Below, in pieces: positions 1 through 9,531 of a DNA stretch of 64,000 nucleotides; position 1 is the first letter of the stretch; each line of letters opens with the position of its first letter. The translations under genes and the position numbers were made by a program. Source of the DNA: Nitrospira sp. (lineage in GTDB: Bacteria; Nitrospirota; Nitrospiria; Nitrospirales; Nitrospiraceae); assembly GCA_009594865.1 (NCBI GenBank), contig VOPT01000004.1, positions 1 to 64,000 on the forward strand. Reading direction: 5' to 3'. The notes below the pieces were generated by a model. It was not told where the DNA came from, did not search any database, and saw only the letters and a list, made by a program, of their open reading frames with translations.

Positions 1-293
1 GCGAGACTGCGTGATACTTCGTACGTGAAGTCGACGTGACCCGGCGTATCGATCAAATGGAGTAAATAGGTCTTCCCGTCCTGAGCCTTGTAGCGGATGG
101 CGACGGCGTGAGCTTTGATCGTGATACCACGCTCACGCTCCAAGTCCATCGCATCAAGGATCTGCTCCTTCGCTTCCCGGGCAGTGACTGCGCCAGTTGC
201 GTCGAGGAGCCGGTCGGCGAGGGTCGATTTACCGTGATCGATATGGGCGATGATCGAGAAATTTCGGATGAGACTTTGCAAATCCTGGCTCAT
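1..293 (-). CDS. lepA: Elongation factor 4 (LepA), N-terminal part, cut by the window edge
   Basis: Translating the minus strand from the ATG at 293 gives a translational GTPase N-terminus: [19 protein letters not shown] (P-loop), an [10 protein letters not shown] switch I stretch and [17 protein letters not shown] (G3/DxPG). The [17 protein letters not shown] segment and the EVSRSL ending are those of LepA rather than EF-G or EF-Tu. LepA is a ribosome-binding GTPase that assists translation and ribosome assembly. About 97 residues are present; the C-terminal part lies beyond base 1. A GGGGA ribosome binding site sits just upstream. It is transcribed away from bioA. Confidence 0.93.
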   Translation of the reverse strand, partial: MSQDLQSLIRNFSIIAHIDHGKSTLADRLLDATGAVTAREAKEQILDAMDLERERGITIKAHAVAIRYKAQDGKTYLLHLIDTPGHVDFTYEVSRSL

Positions 294-311
294 GTTCCCC
301 AAAATCGGTTC

Positions 312-340
312 ATTATAGTGACCGCCTCTAACGTTGTCAA
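312..340 (-). promoter_or_regulatory. Near-consensus sigma70 promoter for lepA
   Basis: On the minus strand a perfect TTGACA (335-340) is followed after 17 bases by a perfect TATAAT (312-317), about 20 bases before the lepA ATG. The -35 hexamer overlaps the -35 of the opposite bioA promoter. Confidence 0.75.
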
Positions 341-362
341 AGAAATCGCCCGCCGTTATAAT
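334..362 (+). promoter_or_regulatory. Near-consensus sigma70 promoter for bioA
   Basis: On the plus strand TTGTCA (334-339) and TATAAT (357-362) are separated by 17 bases, giving a start near 369 and a leader of about 68 nt before the bioA ATG. The -35 is shared, shifted by one base, with the lepA promoter on the other strand. No clear BirA-type operator was seen. Confidence 0.75.
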
Positions 363-436
363 CCGCCATCGGCGCGGCGTTTCATGCATTGCCGCGTCCA
401 CTGCCGTGCACTCGCAACGTCACACCGCAGTACCAG

Positions 437-1819
437 ATGACACATCCATCCACACGCCAACCGCTCGCTGCCTGGGACCACGCGTATCTGTGGCATCCGT
501 TCACGCAGATGCAGGAATGGGAACAGGAGACGCCCCTCATCATCGAACAGGGCAAAGGTTCCTACCTCATCGATACGGAAGGACGGAAGTATCTCGATGG
601 CACCGCGTCCATTTGGGTGAATCTTCACGGGCACCGGCATCCCCGGCTGGATCGCGCGCTGACCGCGCAGCTTCAGAAGATCGCGCATTCCACCTTTCTC
701 GGACTCACCAATCCTCCGGCGATTCGTCTGGCCCGCGAACTCATTCGCCTTGCGCCGAAAGGTTTGCGGCGGGTGTTCTACTCCGACAACGGCTCGACGG
801 CGGTCGAGGTGGCACTCAAAATGGCGGTGCAATACTGGCAGCAAATCAAGCCTGCGGCCGGAACGAAGCAGTCCTTCGCGCACTTGAAAATGGCATACCA
901 TGGCGACACCATCGGCGCAGTCAGTGTGGGCAACATTGACCTGTTCCATGCGCGCTTCAAGCCGCTGCTCTTTCCCACCCATCAGGTCGAGCCGCCCTAC
1001 TGTTATCGCTGTCCGCTGGGCCGAACCTACCCGTCGTGCGACATGGCTTGTATCGATCCGCTCGAGCGATTACTCAAGACCCGGCATCGCGAGCTGGCTG
1101 GTGTCATTGTGGAGCCGCTGGTGCAGGCCGCAGCCGGGATGATGGTGGCCCCGCCCGGATATCTGGCACGCGTGCGTGAGCTCTGCACGACCTACAACGT
1201 ATTGCTGATCGTCGACGAAGTGGCGACCGGTTTCGGACGGACCGGCAAGATGTTCGCCTGCCAGCATGAGGGCGTGACACCTGACCTGATGGCGATCAGC
1301 AAAGGGTTGACCGGCGGGTACATGCCGCTGGCCGCGACGCTCACGACGGAAGCGATCTATCGCGCCTTCCTAGGACGGTATGACGAGTGGAAGACCTTTT
1401 TTCACGGGCACAGCTATACGGGCAATCCGCTGGGTTGCGCCCTGGCCCTCGCCAATCTGGAGATCTTCCGCCGCGAACAGACCCTCGCGCAGGTGCGCAA
1501 GAAATCGCGCCTGCTGGCCCGGCTCTTACAACCGTTAGCCGAGTTGCCGCATGTGGGCGACATTCGCCAATGCGGGTTCATGGTCGGCATCGAGTTAGTG
1601 CAGGATCGTCACACCAAAACCCCCTATCCGCTCGACCGTCGCATGGGCCATCGCGTGGCGCAGGCCTGCCGGCTTCGTGGTCTGCTTTTGCGGCCGCTCG
1701 GCAATGTGATGGCGCTGGTCCCTCCCCTTTCCATCTCGCCTCGTGAGCTCACCACCATGATTGCAATTTTGCACAGTGCCATTCGTGAGACGACCGAAGA
1801 ACAACGCCCCTCGCGCTAA
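437..1819 (+). CDS. bioA: Adenosylmethionine-8-amino-7-oxononanoate aminotransferase
   Basis: BioA makes 7,8-diaminopelargonic acid in biotin synthesis, transferring an amino group from S-adenosylmethionine with PLP. The 460-residue protein is full length and of class III aminotransferase type. It has a WHPFTQM motif near the N-terminus, LIVDEVATGFGRTG around the PLP-binding Asp, and the PLP lysine in AISKGLTGGYMPL. The start at 437 (MTHPSTRQ) is preferred over an upstream TTG at 389, because only the shorter form begins like BioA proteins. No other bio gene is adjacent, so it appears to be monocistronic behind its own strong promoter. Confidence 0.93.
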   Translation: MTHPSTRQPLAAWDHAYLWHPFTQMQEWEQETPLIIEQGKGSYLIDTEGRKYLDGTASIWVNLHGHRHPRLDRALTAQLQKIAHSTFLGLTNPPAIRLARELIRLAPKGLRRVFYSDNGSTAVEVALKMAVQYWQQIKPAAGTKQSFAHLKMAYHGDTIGAVSVGNIDLFHARFKPLLFPTHQVEPPYCYRCPLGRTYPSCDMACIDPLERLLKTRHRELAGVIVEPLVQAAAGMMVAPPGYLARVRELCTTYNVLLIVDEVATGFGRTGKMFACQHEGVTPDLMAISKGLTGGYMPLAATLTTEAIYRAFLGRYDEWKTFFHGHSYTGNPLGCALALANLEIFRREQTLAQVRKKSRLLARLLQPLAELPHVGDIRQCGFMVGIELVQDRHTKTPYPLDRRMGHRVAQACRLRGLLLRPLGNVMALVPPLSISPRELTTMIAILHSAIRETTEEQRPSR

Positions 1820-1993
1820 AATTCCCTGTCTTTCCTGCTGATTTCTACTGACGTGCGGCGATTGTTCTGTGTTCAGGCCCGAACAGTCACCGGACAGGTT
1901 TTGTGCACTGCCGCCGCGGCCGGGACAGCGGAAATCGAGTGCTACACTTGATTTCATGCTGTGTTATGCGATGGCCGCAACGAGCGCGGTTTC

Positions 1994-3214
1994 ATGACGA
2001 GGGGCCTGATTATCCGGGTCCTGTGCCTGCTCCTACCCTCATCGGTCTGGGCTGAAGATCAGCAACAGTCGGAACTCCTGCTCCAGCGCATTCAGTTCAG
2101 TGACACGGCCCGCGAGTCCGGGACTTCCGCAATTCCCTTTTCGATCGCGTCCCCCGTCCTACATACGTCATTTCAGGCGACGTCCTTTGTGCCGCCGACC
2201 ACATCCACCAGATTGAAAGACCTGGTGCCGGATTCTGAACGTCCTCAAACCAAAGGTCTGGGCGCCAATTCCACCTGGCTCAAGGGCCAACTGACGGCTG
2301 AAGGTGAAGTGGCGAACAACGCGACCAATGATGCCGGCCTGACTTCTCGCATCGATCAACGTGATGACGGCACCAAACGGATGGTACGCATGGCACTGAC
2401 CGGCACCAACGGGACCGTACGATACGGCATCAATTACCGATCGGCCGGTAAAGCCTTCTTCAATTCGCCGGATCAGACGGTGCGGGAAATGTGGGCGGAA
2501 TGGGGGCTGGGCATTGCGAAGCTGCGCAGTTCCTCCGGCCAGACCTGGAACAACGTGGATCTGGAGCCGAATCGGCCGCGCATTCAGCAGGACGTCAGCC
2601 GTATCGGCATCGCGTTGGCGAAGCCGGCTTGGCCGGAGTTGAGCCTGACCTATGCGCGAAGTGCCATGGCGAGCAGCTACATTCCTGCGGGAATGACGGC
2701 GCAGCGCAGCCAGAGTCACAGCATGGAAGCGGCCTTGGCCTATACGGGCCTCACCTGGAATGCCAGACTTTCCTCGAGCTACATCCTGACGAACGATGAG
2801 ATGCGAGGGGGCGCCCAATCCGCAACCTTTGCCCAGACCCTGGTCGCCGCCTATCGTCCCCTCAATACGCTGACTCTCGCGCCGACATTCAGTTACCGTT
2901 CGGAAACGCAGAGCTGGTCAGGCGCGAAGATCCAGACGCCGATGGCTTCCGTATCACTACTGTACAAACAAAGCCAGCGATTACTGGTGAGCGCCATGGG
3001 CGGCTACACCAGTACGAAGTCGAGCGACGGCTTGATTGAGACAGAGAGTATCGTCGGCCGTGGCATGTTTGCGTTCCATCTCAACCCGATCTACGGGCAC
3101 CCCACCACTCTGTCGCTGGAAGCCTCGTATACCAATACGACGAATCGGACGGTGGCAGGAGTCGATACGGAGGATTTATCCGGGTTGGTGCGGATTCTTG
3201 TCGCGGCGTTATAG
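1994..3214 (+). CDS. Secreted protein of unknown function, probable outer-membrane beta-barrel
   Basis: I do not recognise a named family. The 406-residue product starts with a clear signal peptide (MTRGLIIRVLCLLLPSSVWA, cleavage before EDQQ). The mature part is rich in alternating hydrophobic and polar residues with many Ser/Thr/Asn, and contains repeated segments of the type LSLTYARS, LTWNARLSSSYIL and LTLAPTFSYRSE, as in strands of an outer-membrane barrel. The start at 1994 is chosen because the signal peptide begins there; an upstream in-frame GTG at 1961 would add a non-hydrophobic stretch. It converges with the adaptor gene to its right, 28 bases away. Confidence 0.6.
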   Translation: MTRGLIIRVLCLLLPSSVWAEDQQQSELLLQRIQFSDTARESGTSAIPFSIASPVLHTSFQATSFVPPTTSTRLKDLVPDSERPQTKGLGANSTWLKGQLTAEGEVANNATNDAGLTSRIDQRDDGTKRMVRMALTGTNGTVRYGINYRSAGKAFFNSPDQTVREMWAEWGLGIAKLRSSSGQTWNNVDLEPNRPRIQQDVSRIGIALAKPAWPELSLTYARSAMASSYIPAGMTAQRSQSHSMEAALAYTGLTWNARLSSSYILTNDEMRGGAQSATFAQTLVAAYRPLNTLTLAPTFSYRSETQSWSGAKIQTPMASVSLLYKQSQRLLVSAMGGYTSTKSSDGLIETESIVGRGMFAFHLNPIYGHPTTLSLEASYTNTTNRTVAGVDTEDLSGLVRILVAAL

Positions 3215-3242
3215 CCGCTGTCGACCTTCGCCGTGAGCCGGT

Positions 3243-4391
3243 CTAAGCCCCGCCGGCAGAGGTATCAGTCGCAGCGAGGTGGTTGATGGACGAGGGACTG
3301 AGCAGAATGCGTTCTCCGGTCACGACGCCTTCTCGAATCGTCACCTGATTGTCTGTCACGCTGTCAATGGTCACGGGCCGTTCCTCAAACTGGCCTGGCG
3401 CGAGTTCTACCACGATCCATTGTCTGCCGGATCGTTCCAACACCGCTTGCTTGGGAATCACAATCTTCGGGCGCATAGTGTGGCCGGCGATTGTCAGTCG
3501 GGCAAACATTTCCGGCTTCAAGCGGCGGTCCTGATTGGAAACCGTGGCGCGAATTTTGATCGTTCTAGTGGCGGGATCCACCACGTCGCCGATGACGGCA
3601 ACCTTCGCCGGAAATTCGACGGCCGGATAGGCCTCCACCGTCATCGCTGCGAGCGCGCCCACCCGGATTCCGGAGAGGTCCTGCTCGTACACATCCGCCA
3701 CGACCTGCAACCGATCCAGATTGGCCACGGTGAACAGCGGCTGATCGGAGGCGGTCCCGACGATTTGTCCCGGCGTCACATTGCGTTCCACGACGGTCCC
3801 CGTCAACGGGCTCCGGAGTTCGAAGCGCGATGTAATCTGCTGTTGCGCGAGGGGTTTGCTGAGTTCGGCGGCCGGGACGCGGAGGGAAAGCAGTCGCTCT
3901 TTCGCCTGTTTGAATTCGGCCCGTTCGCGATTCAGATCGTTTTCCGCATGTTCCAGATCCTTCAACGCCATGGCCTGGGCGTCGTACAGATCCTTGGTCA
4001 GTTCATAGTTGCGTTCGGCCAATCCCAGCTCAGAAATTTCCTCCACATAGGCGGCATAGGCACGAGCGATATCCGCTGCATCGATGACCATCAACACGTC
4101 TCCGGCCTTGACGGCCTGGCCGAGTTTCACCCGCACGTCGAGCACCGGTCCCTGAAGGGGGGAGGAAATTCTTGAGAATCCGTCCTCCGCATACGTCACT
4201 CTGGCCGACAACGTGAGGGCCGGCAGGGACGGTGATGCATCGATGCGCATCGTCTGGATATCCGGTTGGCCGTTGGCGACGACCGACGGAGGCACGGGTT
4301 TGGCGGATGGCGCCGGAGGATCCGGGCGTGTGCAGGCCGCGACGGAGACACAGAGCAGGATGACCGACCAATGTGGCAGAGCTCGTTTCAT
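3243..4391 (-). CDS. RND-type efflux periplasmic adaptor (membrane fusion) lipoprotein
   Basis: The 382-residue protein has a lipoprotein signal with lipobox VAAC at about residue 18. It then shows the usual adaptor order: first half of a lipoyl-like barrel (RISSPLQGPVLDVRVKLGQAVKAGDVL), a helical hairpin with many Glu/Arg/Leu residues (about 130-210), the second lipoyl half (RSPLTGTVVERNVTPGQIV), then beta-barrel and membrane-proximal domains (EMFARLTIAG, VIPKQAVLERSGRQWIVVE). Such proteins bridge an inner-membrane pump and an outer-membrane channel, and resemble CzcB/heavy-metal adaptors. No pump or TolC-like gene lies next to it. The start at 4391 is set by the signal peptide; the longer reading frame to 4673 would run upstream of the predicted promoter. 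Confidence 0.85.
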   Translation of the reverse strand: MKRALPHWSVILLCVSVAACTRPDPPAPSAKPVPPSVVANGQPDIQTMRIDASPSLPALTLSARVTYAEDGFSRISSPLQGPVLDVRVKLGQAVKAGDVLMVIDAADIARAYAAYVEEISELGLAERNYELTKDLYDAQAMALKDLEHAENDLNRERAEFKQAKERLLSLRVPAAELSKPLAQQQITSRFELRSPLTGTVVERNVTPGQIVGTASDQPLFTVANLDRLQVVADVYEQDLSGIRVGALAAMTVEAYPAVEFPAKVAVIGDVVDPATRTIKIRATVSNQDRRLKPEMFARLTIAGHTMRPKIVIPKQAVLERSGRQWIVVELAPGQFEERPVTIDSVTDNQVTIREGVVTGERILLSPSSINHLAATDTSAGGA

Positions 4392-4737
4392 GGAGCGCGT
4401 TCCCTGGTATGTGTATCGGTCGATCCGGCCTTCAAGCACAGTGTTTCGCATCGAGTCTGGTGCCGGTTTCGCACGCAGCGGTCCTTCCGGTATGGAGTCC
4501 TCGCGACGGATCACTCTTGTCTGCTGAGACGGCGAAGGCGGGACGCAGGACCAACTCGGGACCGAGCGCTTCACACCGGCTGGAGGAATATGCAAGAAGA
4601 TCAGCCTATTCCGTGATGGCCATGTCATGCATACCGGCCTGCGCGCGTACCGTCTCATTAAAACATCGGCCACTTTCAGCTGTCAATTCCAGGATATCGC
4701 GACGGATGGCAACAGAGGCCCGGCTGGAATGGCTGAA
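4392..4737. other. 346-bp gene-free stretch containing a promoter and long leader
   Basis: No convincing coding region. The stretch separates the SAM hydrolase gene from the adaptor gene on the same strand and holds one strong minus-strand promoter (listed separately). A transcript from it would have an untranslated leader of about 260 nt before the adaptor ATG. I found no terminator with a U-tract in it. Confidence 0.5.
4657..4686 (-). promoter_or_regulatory. Predicted sigma70 promoter for the efflux adaptor gene
   Basis: Minus strand: TTGACA (4681-4686), 18-base spacer, TTTAAT (4657-4662; five of six consensus bases). Transcription would begin near 4650, well upstream of the adaptor ATG at 4391. 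Confidence 0.55.
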
Positions 4738-5538
4738 TTAACTGAGATCGATGCGCGCGCCTCTGGCCACGTTCAACCGGTCGGCCGCGCGGCCTTCCTT
4801 GAGGAACACCTCCACGTACCCATTGCTGTTGATCAGCGCCTGGGGAGTATCGGCTGAACCCTCCCCGTAACTGCGCACCAGGCTGTCGATCGTCAGGCCG
4901 ACGATGCGGATGTACGGGTCGGCGCGTTTGGTCACCCCGCGGACTTCCCGGATATGGTACGCGGTGAGGTTCGAAATCAGATTCCCGAACCGATCGATAT
5001 AGACAATCTCTCCTACCATCGCATGTTTGTCCCAGGAGGGCTCGGAAATCGGCAGGCGTTCGTAGTTGGGGACGAGGCGGCCGAACGAACCGAGCGGCTG
5101 TCCTTTGGTCAACCAGGCGGCGGCGGGGGCAAAGAGGTCACGCCCGTCGAAGGTGGCGCCTTCGGAATCGAGCCGGTATTGCCGGTTTTCGAGGTGCCGG
5201 ACTTCGACACCCGTTTCGTCCTGGTAGATATGGGTAAAGAGACCGTTGTCCGGCCCCACAAAGTAGTAGCGTGAAGACGAGACCAGCAGCGGTCGCCTGC
5301 TGGTGCCGACGCCGGGATCCACGACGGCGACATGGATCGTCCCGTCCGGGAAATAGCGATAGCAGGATTTGAGGAGATACGCAGCATCCGCCACATCGTG
5401 CGGGGTGACGTGATGCGAGAGATCCACGATCTGCGCCTGCGGATTGATGTTGAGGATGACGCCCTTCACGCTGGCGACGAAATAATCCCGGTCGCCGAAA
5501 TCCGTCAACAGCGTGATGAGGGGGATCGTTACCGGCAT
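4738..5538 (-). CDS. S-adenosylmethionine hydrolase family protein (SAM hydroxide adenosyltransferase, DUF62)
   Basis: Family members cleave SAM to adenosine and methionine using a water-derived hydroxide; relatives are the fluorinase and chlorinase. The 266-residue protein shows the family blocks: ITLLTDFGDRDYFVASVKG (substrate Asp), VDLSHHVTPHDV, AVVDPGVGTSRRPL, FVGPDNGLF, and the C-terminal GEIVYIDRFGNLISNL. The order and length fit the common SAM hydrolases rather than halogenases. It lies downstream of greA on the same strand, 79 bases away. Confidence 0.85.
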   Translation of the reverse strand: MPVTIPLITLLTDFGDRDYFVASVKGVILNINPQAQIVDLSHHVTPHDVADAAYLLKSCYRYFPDGTIHVAVVDPGVGTSRRPLLVSSSRYYFVGPDNGLFTHIYQDETGVEVRHLENRQYRLDSEGATFDGRDLFAPAAAWLTKGQPLGSFGRLVPNYERLPISEPSWDKHAMVGEIVYIDRFGNLISNLTAYHIREVRGVTKRADPYIRIVGLTIDSLVRSYGEGSADTPQALINSNGYVEVFLKEGRAADRLNVARGARIDLS

Positions 5539-5617
5539 GACAAAAACCGGGCCAGGTCAGGTGAGGGTGGTTTCGTGCAGGAGACAAGCTGAACGGGCAT
5601 GGGCTGTGACATGACGC

Positions 5618-6094
5618 CTACAATTCCTCGAACCGGATTTCCATCACTTCGTATTCCACCACTTTGACAGGAGTCGTCACCTCCACCAGATCGCCGACCC
5701 GCTTGCCGATTAATGCCCGGCCGACCGGAGATTGCACCGAAATACGGGAGAACTTCAGGTCTGCTTCATCCTGACCGACCAGGGTATATTGTTTTTTGGC
5801 CTGCGCCTCCTGTTCGATCAGCACCACGGTGGCGCCGAACACCACGGTCTCGCTGGTGCGGCCGGCAATGTCGATAATCCGGCAGTCGGCCAGCTTGCCT
5901 TTCAACTCGGCTAATCGCGCTTCGATGAAACCCTGGCGTTCCTTGGCCGCATCATATTCGGCATTTTCGCTCAGATCACCATGCGCGCGGGCTTCGGCGA
6001 TCGCCTCGATGACGCGCGGCCGTTCTACTTTGTGGAGCCGGTCCAGTTCGGCCTTCAGTGCTTCGTAGCCTTTTCTCGTGATCGGTGTCGGCAT
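5618..6094 (-). CDS. greA: Transcription elongation factor GreA
   Basis: GreA binds stalled RNA polymerase through the secondary channel and stimulates transcript cleavage. The 158 residues match the whole family: an N-terminal coiled coil (TRKGYEALKAELDRL, then the acidic-tip region ARAHGDLSENAEYDAAKERQ) and a C-terminal FKBP-like domain ending in SPVGRALIGKRVGDLVEV. The loop Asp/Glu of DLSENAEY needed for cleavage is present. The ATG at 6094 has a strong GGGGGAAG site. It follows carB by 145 bases. Confidence 0.95.
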   Translation of the reverse strand: MPTPITRKGYEALKAELDRLHKVERPRVIEAIAEARAHGDLSENAEYDAAKERQGFIEARLAELKGKLADCRIIDIAGRTSETVVFGATVVLIEQEAQAKKQYTLVGQDEADLKFSRISVQSPVGRALIGKRVGDLVEVTTPVKVVEYEVMEIRFEEL

Positions 6095-6239
6095 ATCTTC
6101 CCCCCGATGACCATTGAAACCGGCTTCCGGCGGCGCGCCTTTTGGTTATCTCGCCGGTTGCCGCATCCAGGACCGATGCGATCGCTTCGTCGCGGTTCCT
6201 GGAACCTGTTGTCAATTGTCCCTCTGTCAGGACCTTCGC

Positions 6240-9200
6240 TCAATTCACCCGGTGATACTCCTGCAATGCTCGAATGGCAAGCCCCTTTTTCAGCAACGCT
6301 TCGATGCCCATTACCGCGGCCAGGGCTCCCCGCATGGTGGTGTAGTACGGCACGCCTTTGTGCAGCGCCTCGCGACGAATGGACAGGGAGTCGGTCTGCC
6401 CGGACGCCGTTCGCACGGTATTCACGACCAGGGCCACGTCGCCATTCTTGATATGGTCGACGATGTGCGGCCGTCCTTCCTGCACCTTGTTGACGACGTC
6501 CACCTGCATCCCCTGTTCGGTGAGGTATGTGGCTGTTCCGGAAGTCGCGGTAATCCGGAATCCCAGCGCGACGAGCCGTCGAGCGACATCGCAAGCCCCC
6601 GCGCGGTCTTCGCTTTTGACGCTGAGAAAGGCGGTGCCCGCGGTCGGCAGGATGGCGCCGGCGCCGGCTTGAGACTTGACGAACGCCCAGCCGAAATCGC
6701 TGTCGATGCCCATGACTTCCCCGGTGGACTTCATCTCCGGGCCGAGCAGCACGTCGACGCCGGCGAATTTGGTGAAGGGGAAGACCGCTTCCTTCACCGA
6801 GAGATGTGTCGGCATCGGTGCCTTCGTGAAGTTCAATTGTTGGAGCGATTTGCCCACCATGACCTTCATGGCCAGTTTGGCCAGCGGGACGCCGATGGCC
6901 TTGCTGACGAACGGCACGGTGCGCGAGCCGCGTGGATTGACCTCCAAGACATAGATGGTGTGATCCTTCACGGCGAACTGGGCATTCATGAGTCCGATCA
7001 CGCCGAGTTCCAGAGCCAGCGCGGTCATCTGGCGACGGATCTCCTCGATCGTCGCGGAATCAAGAGTATAGGGCGGCAACGAGCAGGCGGAGTCGCCGGA
7101 ATGCACACCCGCTTCCTCGATGTGCTCCATGATGCCCGCCACGACCACCGTGGTGCCGTCGGAAATCGCGTCGGCATCGATTTCGATGGCATCGCGCAAA
7201 TACTTATCGATCAGGACCGGATGTTCCGCCGAGGCTTTGACGGCGGAATTCATATAGTGGAGCAAGCCGGCCTCGTCGTAGACAATCTGCATCGACCGGC
7301 CGCCGAGGACGTACGAAGGCCGCACCATCACGGGATAGGTAATGGCGGCGGCGATCTTCAGCGCTTCGTCCACGGAGTGGGCCATGCCGCTTTCGGCCTG
7401 ACGCAAGCCGAGTTTGTCGAGCAGTTCGCGGAAGCGCGCGCGATCCTCCGCGCGGTCGATGGCATCGGGACTCGTGCCGAGAATCGTGACGCCGGCGCGC
7501 GACAGGGAGAGCGCGAGTTTCAGGGGCGTCTGCCCGCCGAACTGGAGCACCACGCCCATGGGCTGTTCTCGCTCCACGATATTGAGGACATCTTCTTCCG
7601 TCAGCGGTTCGAAATAGAGGCGATCGGAGGTGTCATAGTCGGTGCTGACCGTTTCCGGATTGCAATTGACCATGATGGTTTCGATCTGTTCCTCGCGCAA
7701 CGCCATGGCGGCGTGCACGCAGCAATAGTCGAACTCGATCCCCTGCCCGATCCGGTTTGGCCCCCCCCCCAGAATCACGACCTTCTTCTTGTTGGTCGGC
7801 CGCGCTTCGCATTCGCGCTCATAGGTGGAATAGAGGTATGGCGTGTGGGCTTCAAATTCAGCGGCGCAGGTGTCGACGCGTTTGTAGGTGACGCTGCGTG
7901 GGACGGGGCCTTGGCCCAGGGCCACGCGCCAACGGCGCACCGTACTTTGCGGCACTCCCAGCAATTGCGCCAATCGTTCGTCGGCAAACCCCATGTGCTT
8001 GGCTTCCAGCAGGAGCTCAGGCCGGAGTCCGGCCGAGCCGATCGTTCCTCGCTCGGCAACAATCTTCGGCTCGAATTCGACGATCTCGCGAATCTGTTCT
8101 AAAAACCAGGGATCGATTTTGGTGAGAGCAAAGAGTTCCTGGTTGGTCATGCCGAGACGCATCCCGTCGGCCAGGCGCCAGAGCCGGTCCGGAAGCGGTG
8201 TGCGGACGGCCTTGCGGACCTGTTCCACCGCTTCTTCGCGATCGAGCGACGGCGGCAGGCCGAGATCGAGGCCCATCTTTGAACTGAATCCGAATTGGTC
8301 GACTTCCATCGAACGGATCGCCTTCTGCAGCGACTCCTTGAACGTACGTCCGATGGCCATGACTTCGCCGACCGATTTCATTTGGGTGGTCAACGTGGGA
8401 TCGGCGCCGGGAAATTTCTGGAACGCAAAGCGGGGAATCTTGACGACGACATAATCGATGGTCGGCTCGAAGGAGGCTTTCGTCACGCCGGTGATGTCGT
8501 TGGTGATCTCATCCAACGTATACCCGACGGCGAGCTTGGCGGCGATTTTTGCGATGGGGAATCCCGTGGCCTTGGATGCCAGCGCCGAACTTCTGGAGAC
8601 GCGAGGGTTCATTTCGATCACGACCATGTCCCCGTTCACCGGGTTCATGCCGAACTGAATATTGGCTCCGCCCGTATCCACGCCGATTTCGCGAATGATG
8701 CGCACGGCTGCATCGCGCAGCATCTGGTATTCCTTGTCGGTCAGCGTGAGCGCCGGTGCCACGGTAATGCTGTCCCCGGTGTGGACGCCCATGGGGTCGA
8801 GATTCTCGATCGGGCAGATGATGACGACATTGTCCTTCGGGTCGCGCATCACTTCGAGTTCGAATTCTTTCCAGCCGATAACCGACTGTTCGATGAGCAC
8901 CTGGCGGACCGGGCTCATGGCGAGGCCCCATTCCACCTGCGTCCGGAACTCTTCAATGTTGTAGGCGATGTTACCGCCGGTTCCGCCCATGGTGAATGAG
9001 GGGCGTACAATCGCGGGGAACTGCGTGCGGCGGACCACTTCTTCGGCTTCTTGGAGCGACGTGGCTACGCCGCTGTCTGGGACCCGCAGGCCGATTTTCC
9101 ACATCGCCTGACGGAAGGCATCACGATCCTCCGCCTTATGAATGGCCTCGATCGACGCGCCGATCAGCTTGACGCCGTATTTTTCGAGTACGCCCCGTTT

Positions 9201-9509
9201 CGCTAATCCGATGGCAGTATTCAAGGCCGTTTGCCCGCCCATGGTCGGCAGCAGCGCGTCCGGACGCTCGCACTCAATGACCTTCTCCACCACGTCGAGG
9301 GTGATCGGTTCGATGTAGGTCCGGTCGGCAAAATCCGGGTCGGTCATGATCGTGGCCGGATTGCTGTTGATCAGGATGACGCGGTAGCCCTCTTCCTTGA
9401 GCGCTTTGCACGCCTGGGTTCCCGAATAATCGAATTCGCAGGCTTGCCCGATCACGATGGGGCCGGAGCCGATCAAGAGAATGGAGCGGATATCTGTCCG
9501 TCGTGGCAC
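6240..9509 (-). CDS. carB: Carbamoyl-phosphate synthase large subunit
   Basis: CarB makes carbamoyl phosphate from bicarbonate, ammonia passed from CarA, and two ATP, for pyrimidine and arginine synthesis. The 1089-residue protein has both ATP-grasp halves: the first starts [34 protein letters not shown], the second at about residue 560 with [21 protein letters not shown]. It ends in an MGS-like allosteric domain (about 950-1089: [34 protein letters not shown]), the usual site for UMP and ornithine effectors. It is the last pyrimidine gene of the operon, 22 bases after the M48 protease gene. A run of ten G residues (7761-7770) encodes the GGGP motif. Confidence 0.97.
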   Translation of the reverse strand: MPRRTDIRSILLIGSGPIVIGQACEFDYSGTQACKALKEEGYRVILINSNPATIMTDPDFADRTYIEPITLDVVEKVIECERPDALLPTMGGQTALNTAIGLAKRGVLEKYGVKLIGASIEAIHKAEDRDAFRQAMWKIGLRVPDSGVATSLQEAEEVVRRTQFPAIVRPSFTMGGTGGNIAYNIEEFRTQVEWGLAMSPVRQVLIEQSVIGWKEFELEVMRDPKDNVVIICPIENLDPMGVHTGDSITVAPALTLTDKEYQMLRDAAVRIIREIGVDTGGANIQFGMNPVNGDMVVIEMNPRVSRSSALASKATGFPIAKIAAKLAVGYTLDEITNDITGVTKASFEPTIDYVVVKIPRFAFQKFPGADPTLTTQMKSVGEVMAIGRTFKESLQKAIRSMEVDQFGFSSKMGLDLGLPPSLDREEAVEQVRKAVRTPLPDRLWRLADGMRLGMTNQELFALTKIDPWFLEQIREIVEFEPKIVAERGTIGSAGLRPELLLEAKHMGFADERLAQLLGVPQSTVRRWRVALGQGPVPRSVTYKRVDTCAAEFEAHTPYLYSTYERECEARPTNKKKVVILGGGPNRIGQGIEFDYCCVHAAMALREEQIETIMVNCNPETVSTDYDTSDRLYFEPLTEEDVLNIVEREQPMGVVLQFGGQTPLKLALSLSRAGVTILGTSPDAIDRAEDRARFRELLDKLGLRQAESGMAHSVDEALKIAAAITYPVMVRPSYVLGGRSMQIVYDEAGLLHYMNSAVKASAEHPVLIDKYLRDAIEIDADAISDGTTVVVAGIMEHIEEAGVHSGDSACSLPPYTLDSATIEEIRRQMTALALELGVIGLMNAQFAVKDHTIYVLEVNPRGSRTVPFVSKAIGVPLAKLAMKVMVGKSLQQLNFTKAPMPTHLSVKEAVFPFTKFAGVDVLLGPEMKSTGEVMGIDSDFGWAFVKSQAGAGAILPTAGTAFLSVKSEDRAGACDVARRLVALGFRITATSGTATYLTEQGMQVDVVNKVQEGRPHIVDHIKNGDVALVVNTVRTASGQTDSLSIRREALHKGVPYYTTMRGALAAVMGIEALLKKGLAIRALQEYHRVN

Positions 9510-9531
9510 AATTGACCTCGAATAAAAGAAG

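Noticed and set aside
4738..5538. Fluorinase or chlorinase
   Set aside because: Length and motif pattern fit the common SAM hydrolases; no halogenase-specific insertion was seen and the genus context does not suggest halometabolites.
6114..8102. A 662-codon open frame on the plus strand
   Set aside because: It lies wholly antisense to carB; the predicted protein is low-complexity and Arg/His/Gly-rich. It is a by-product of GC-rich codon use.
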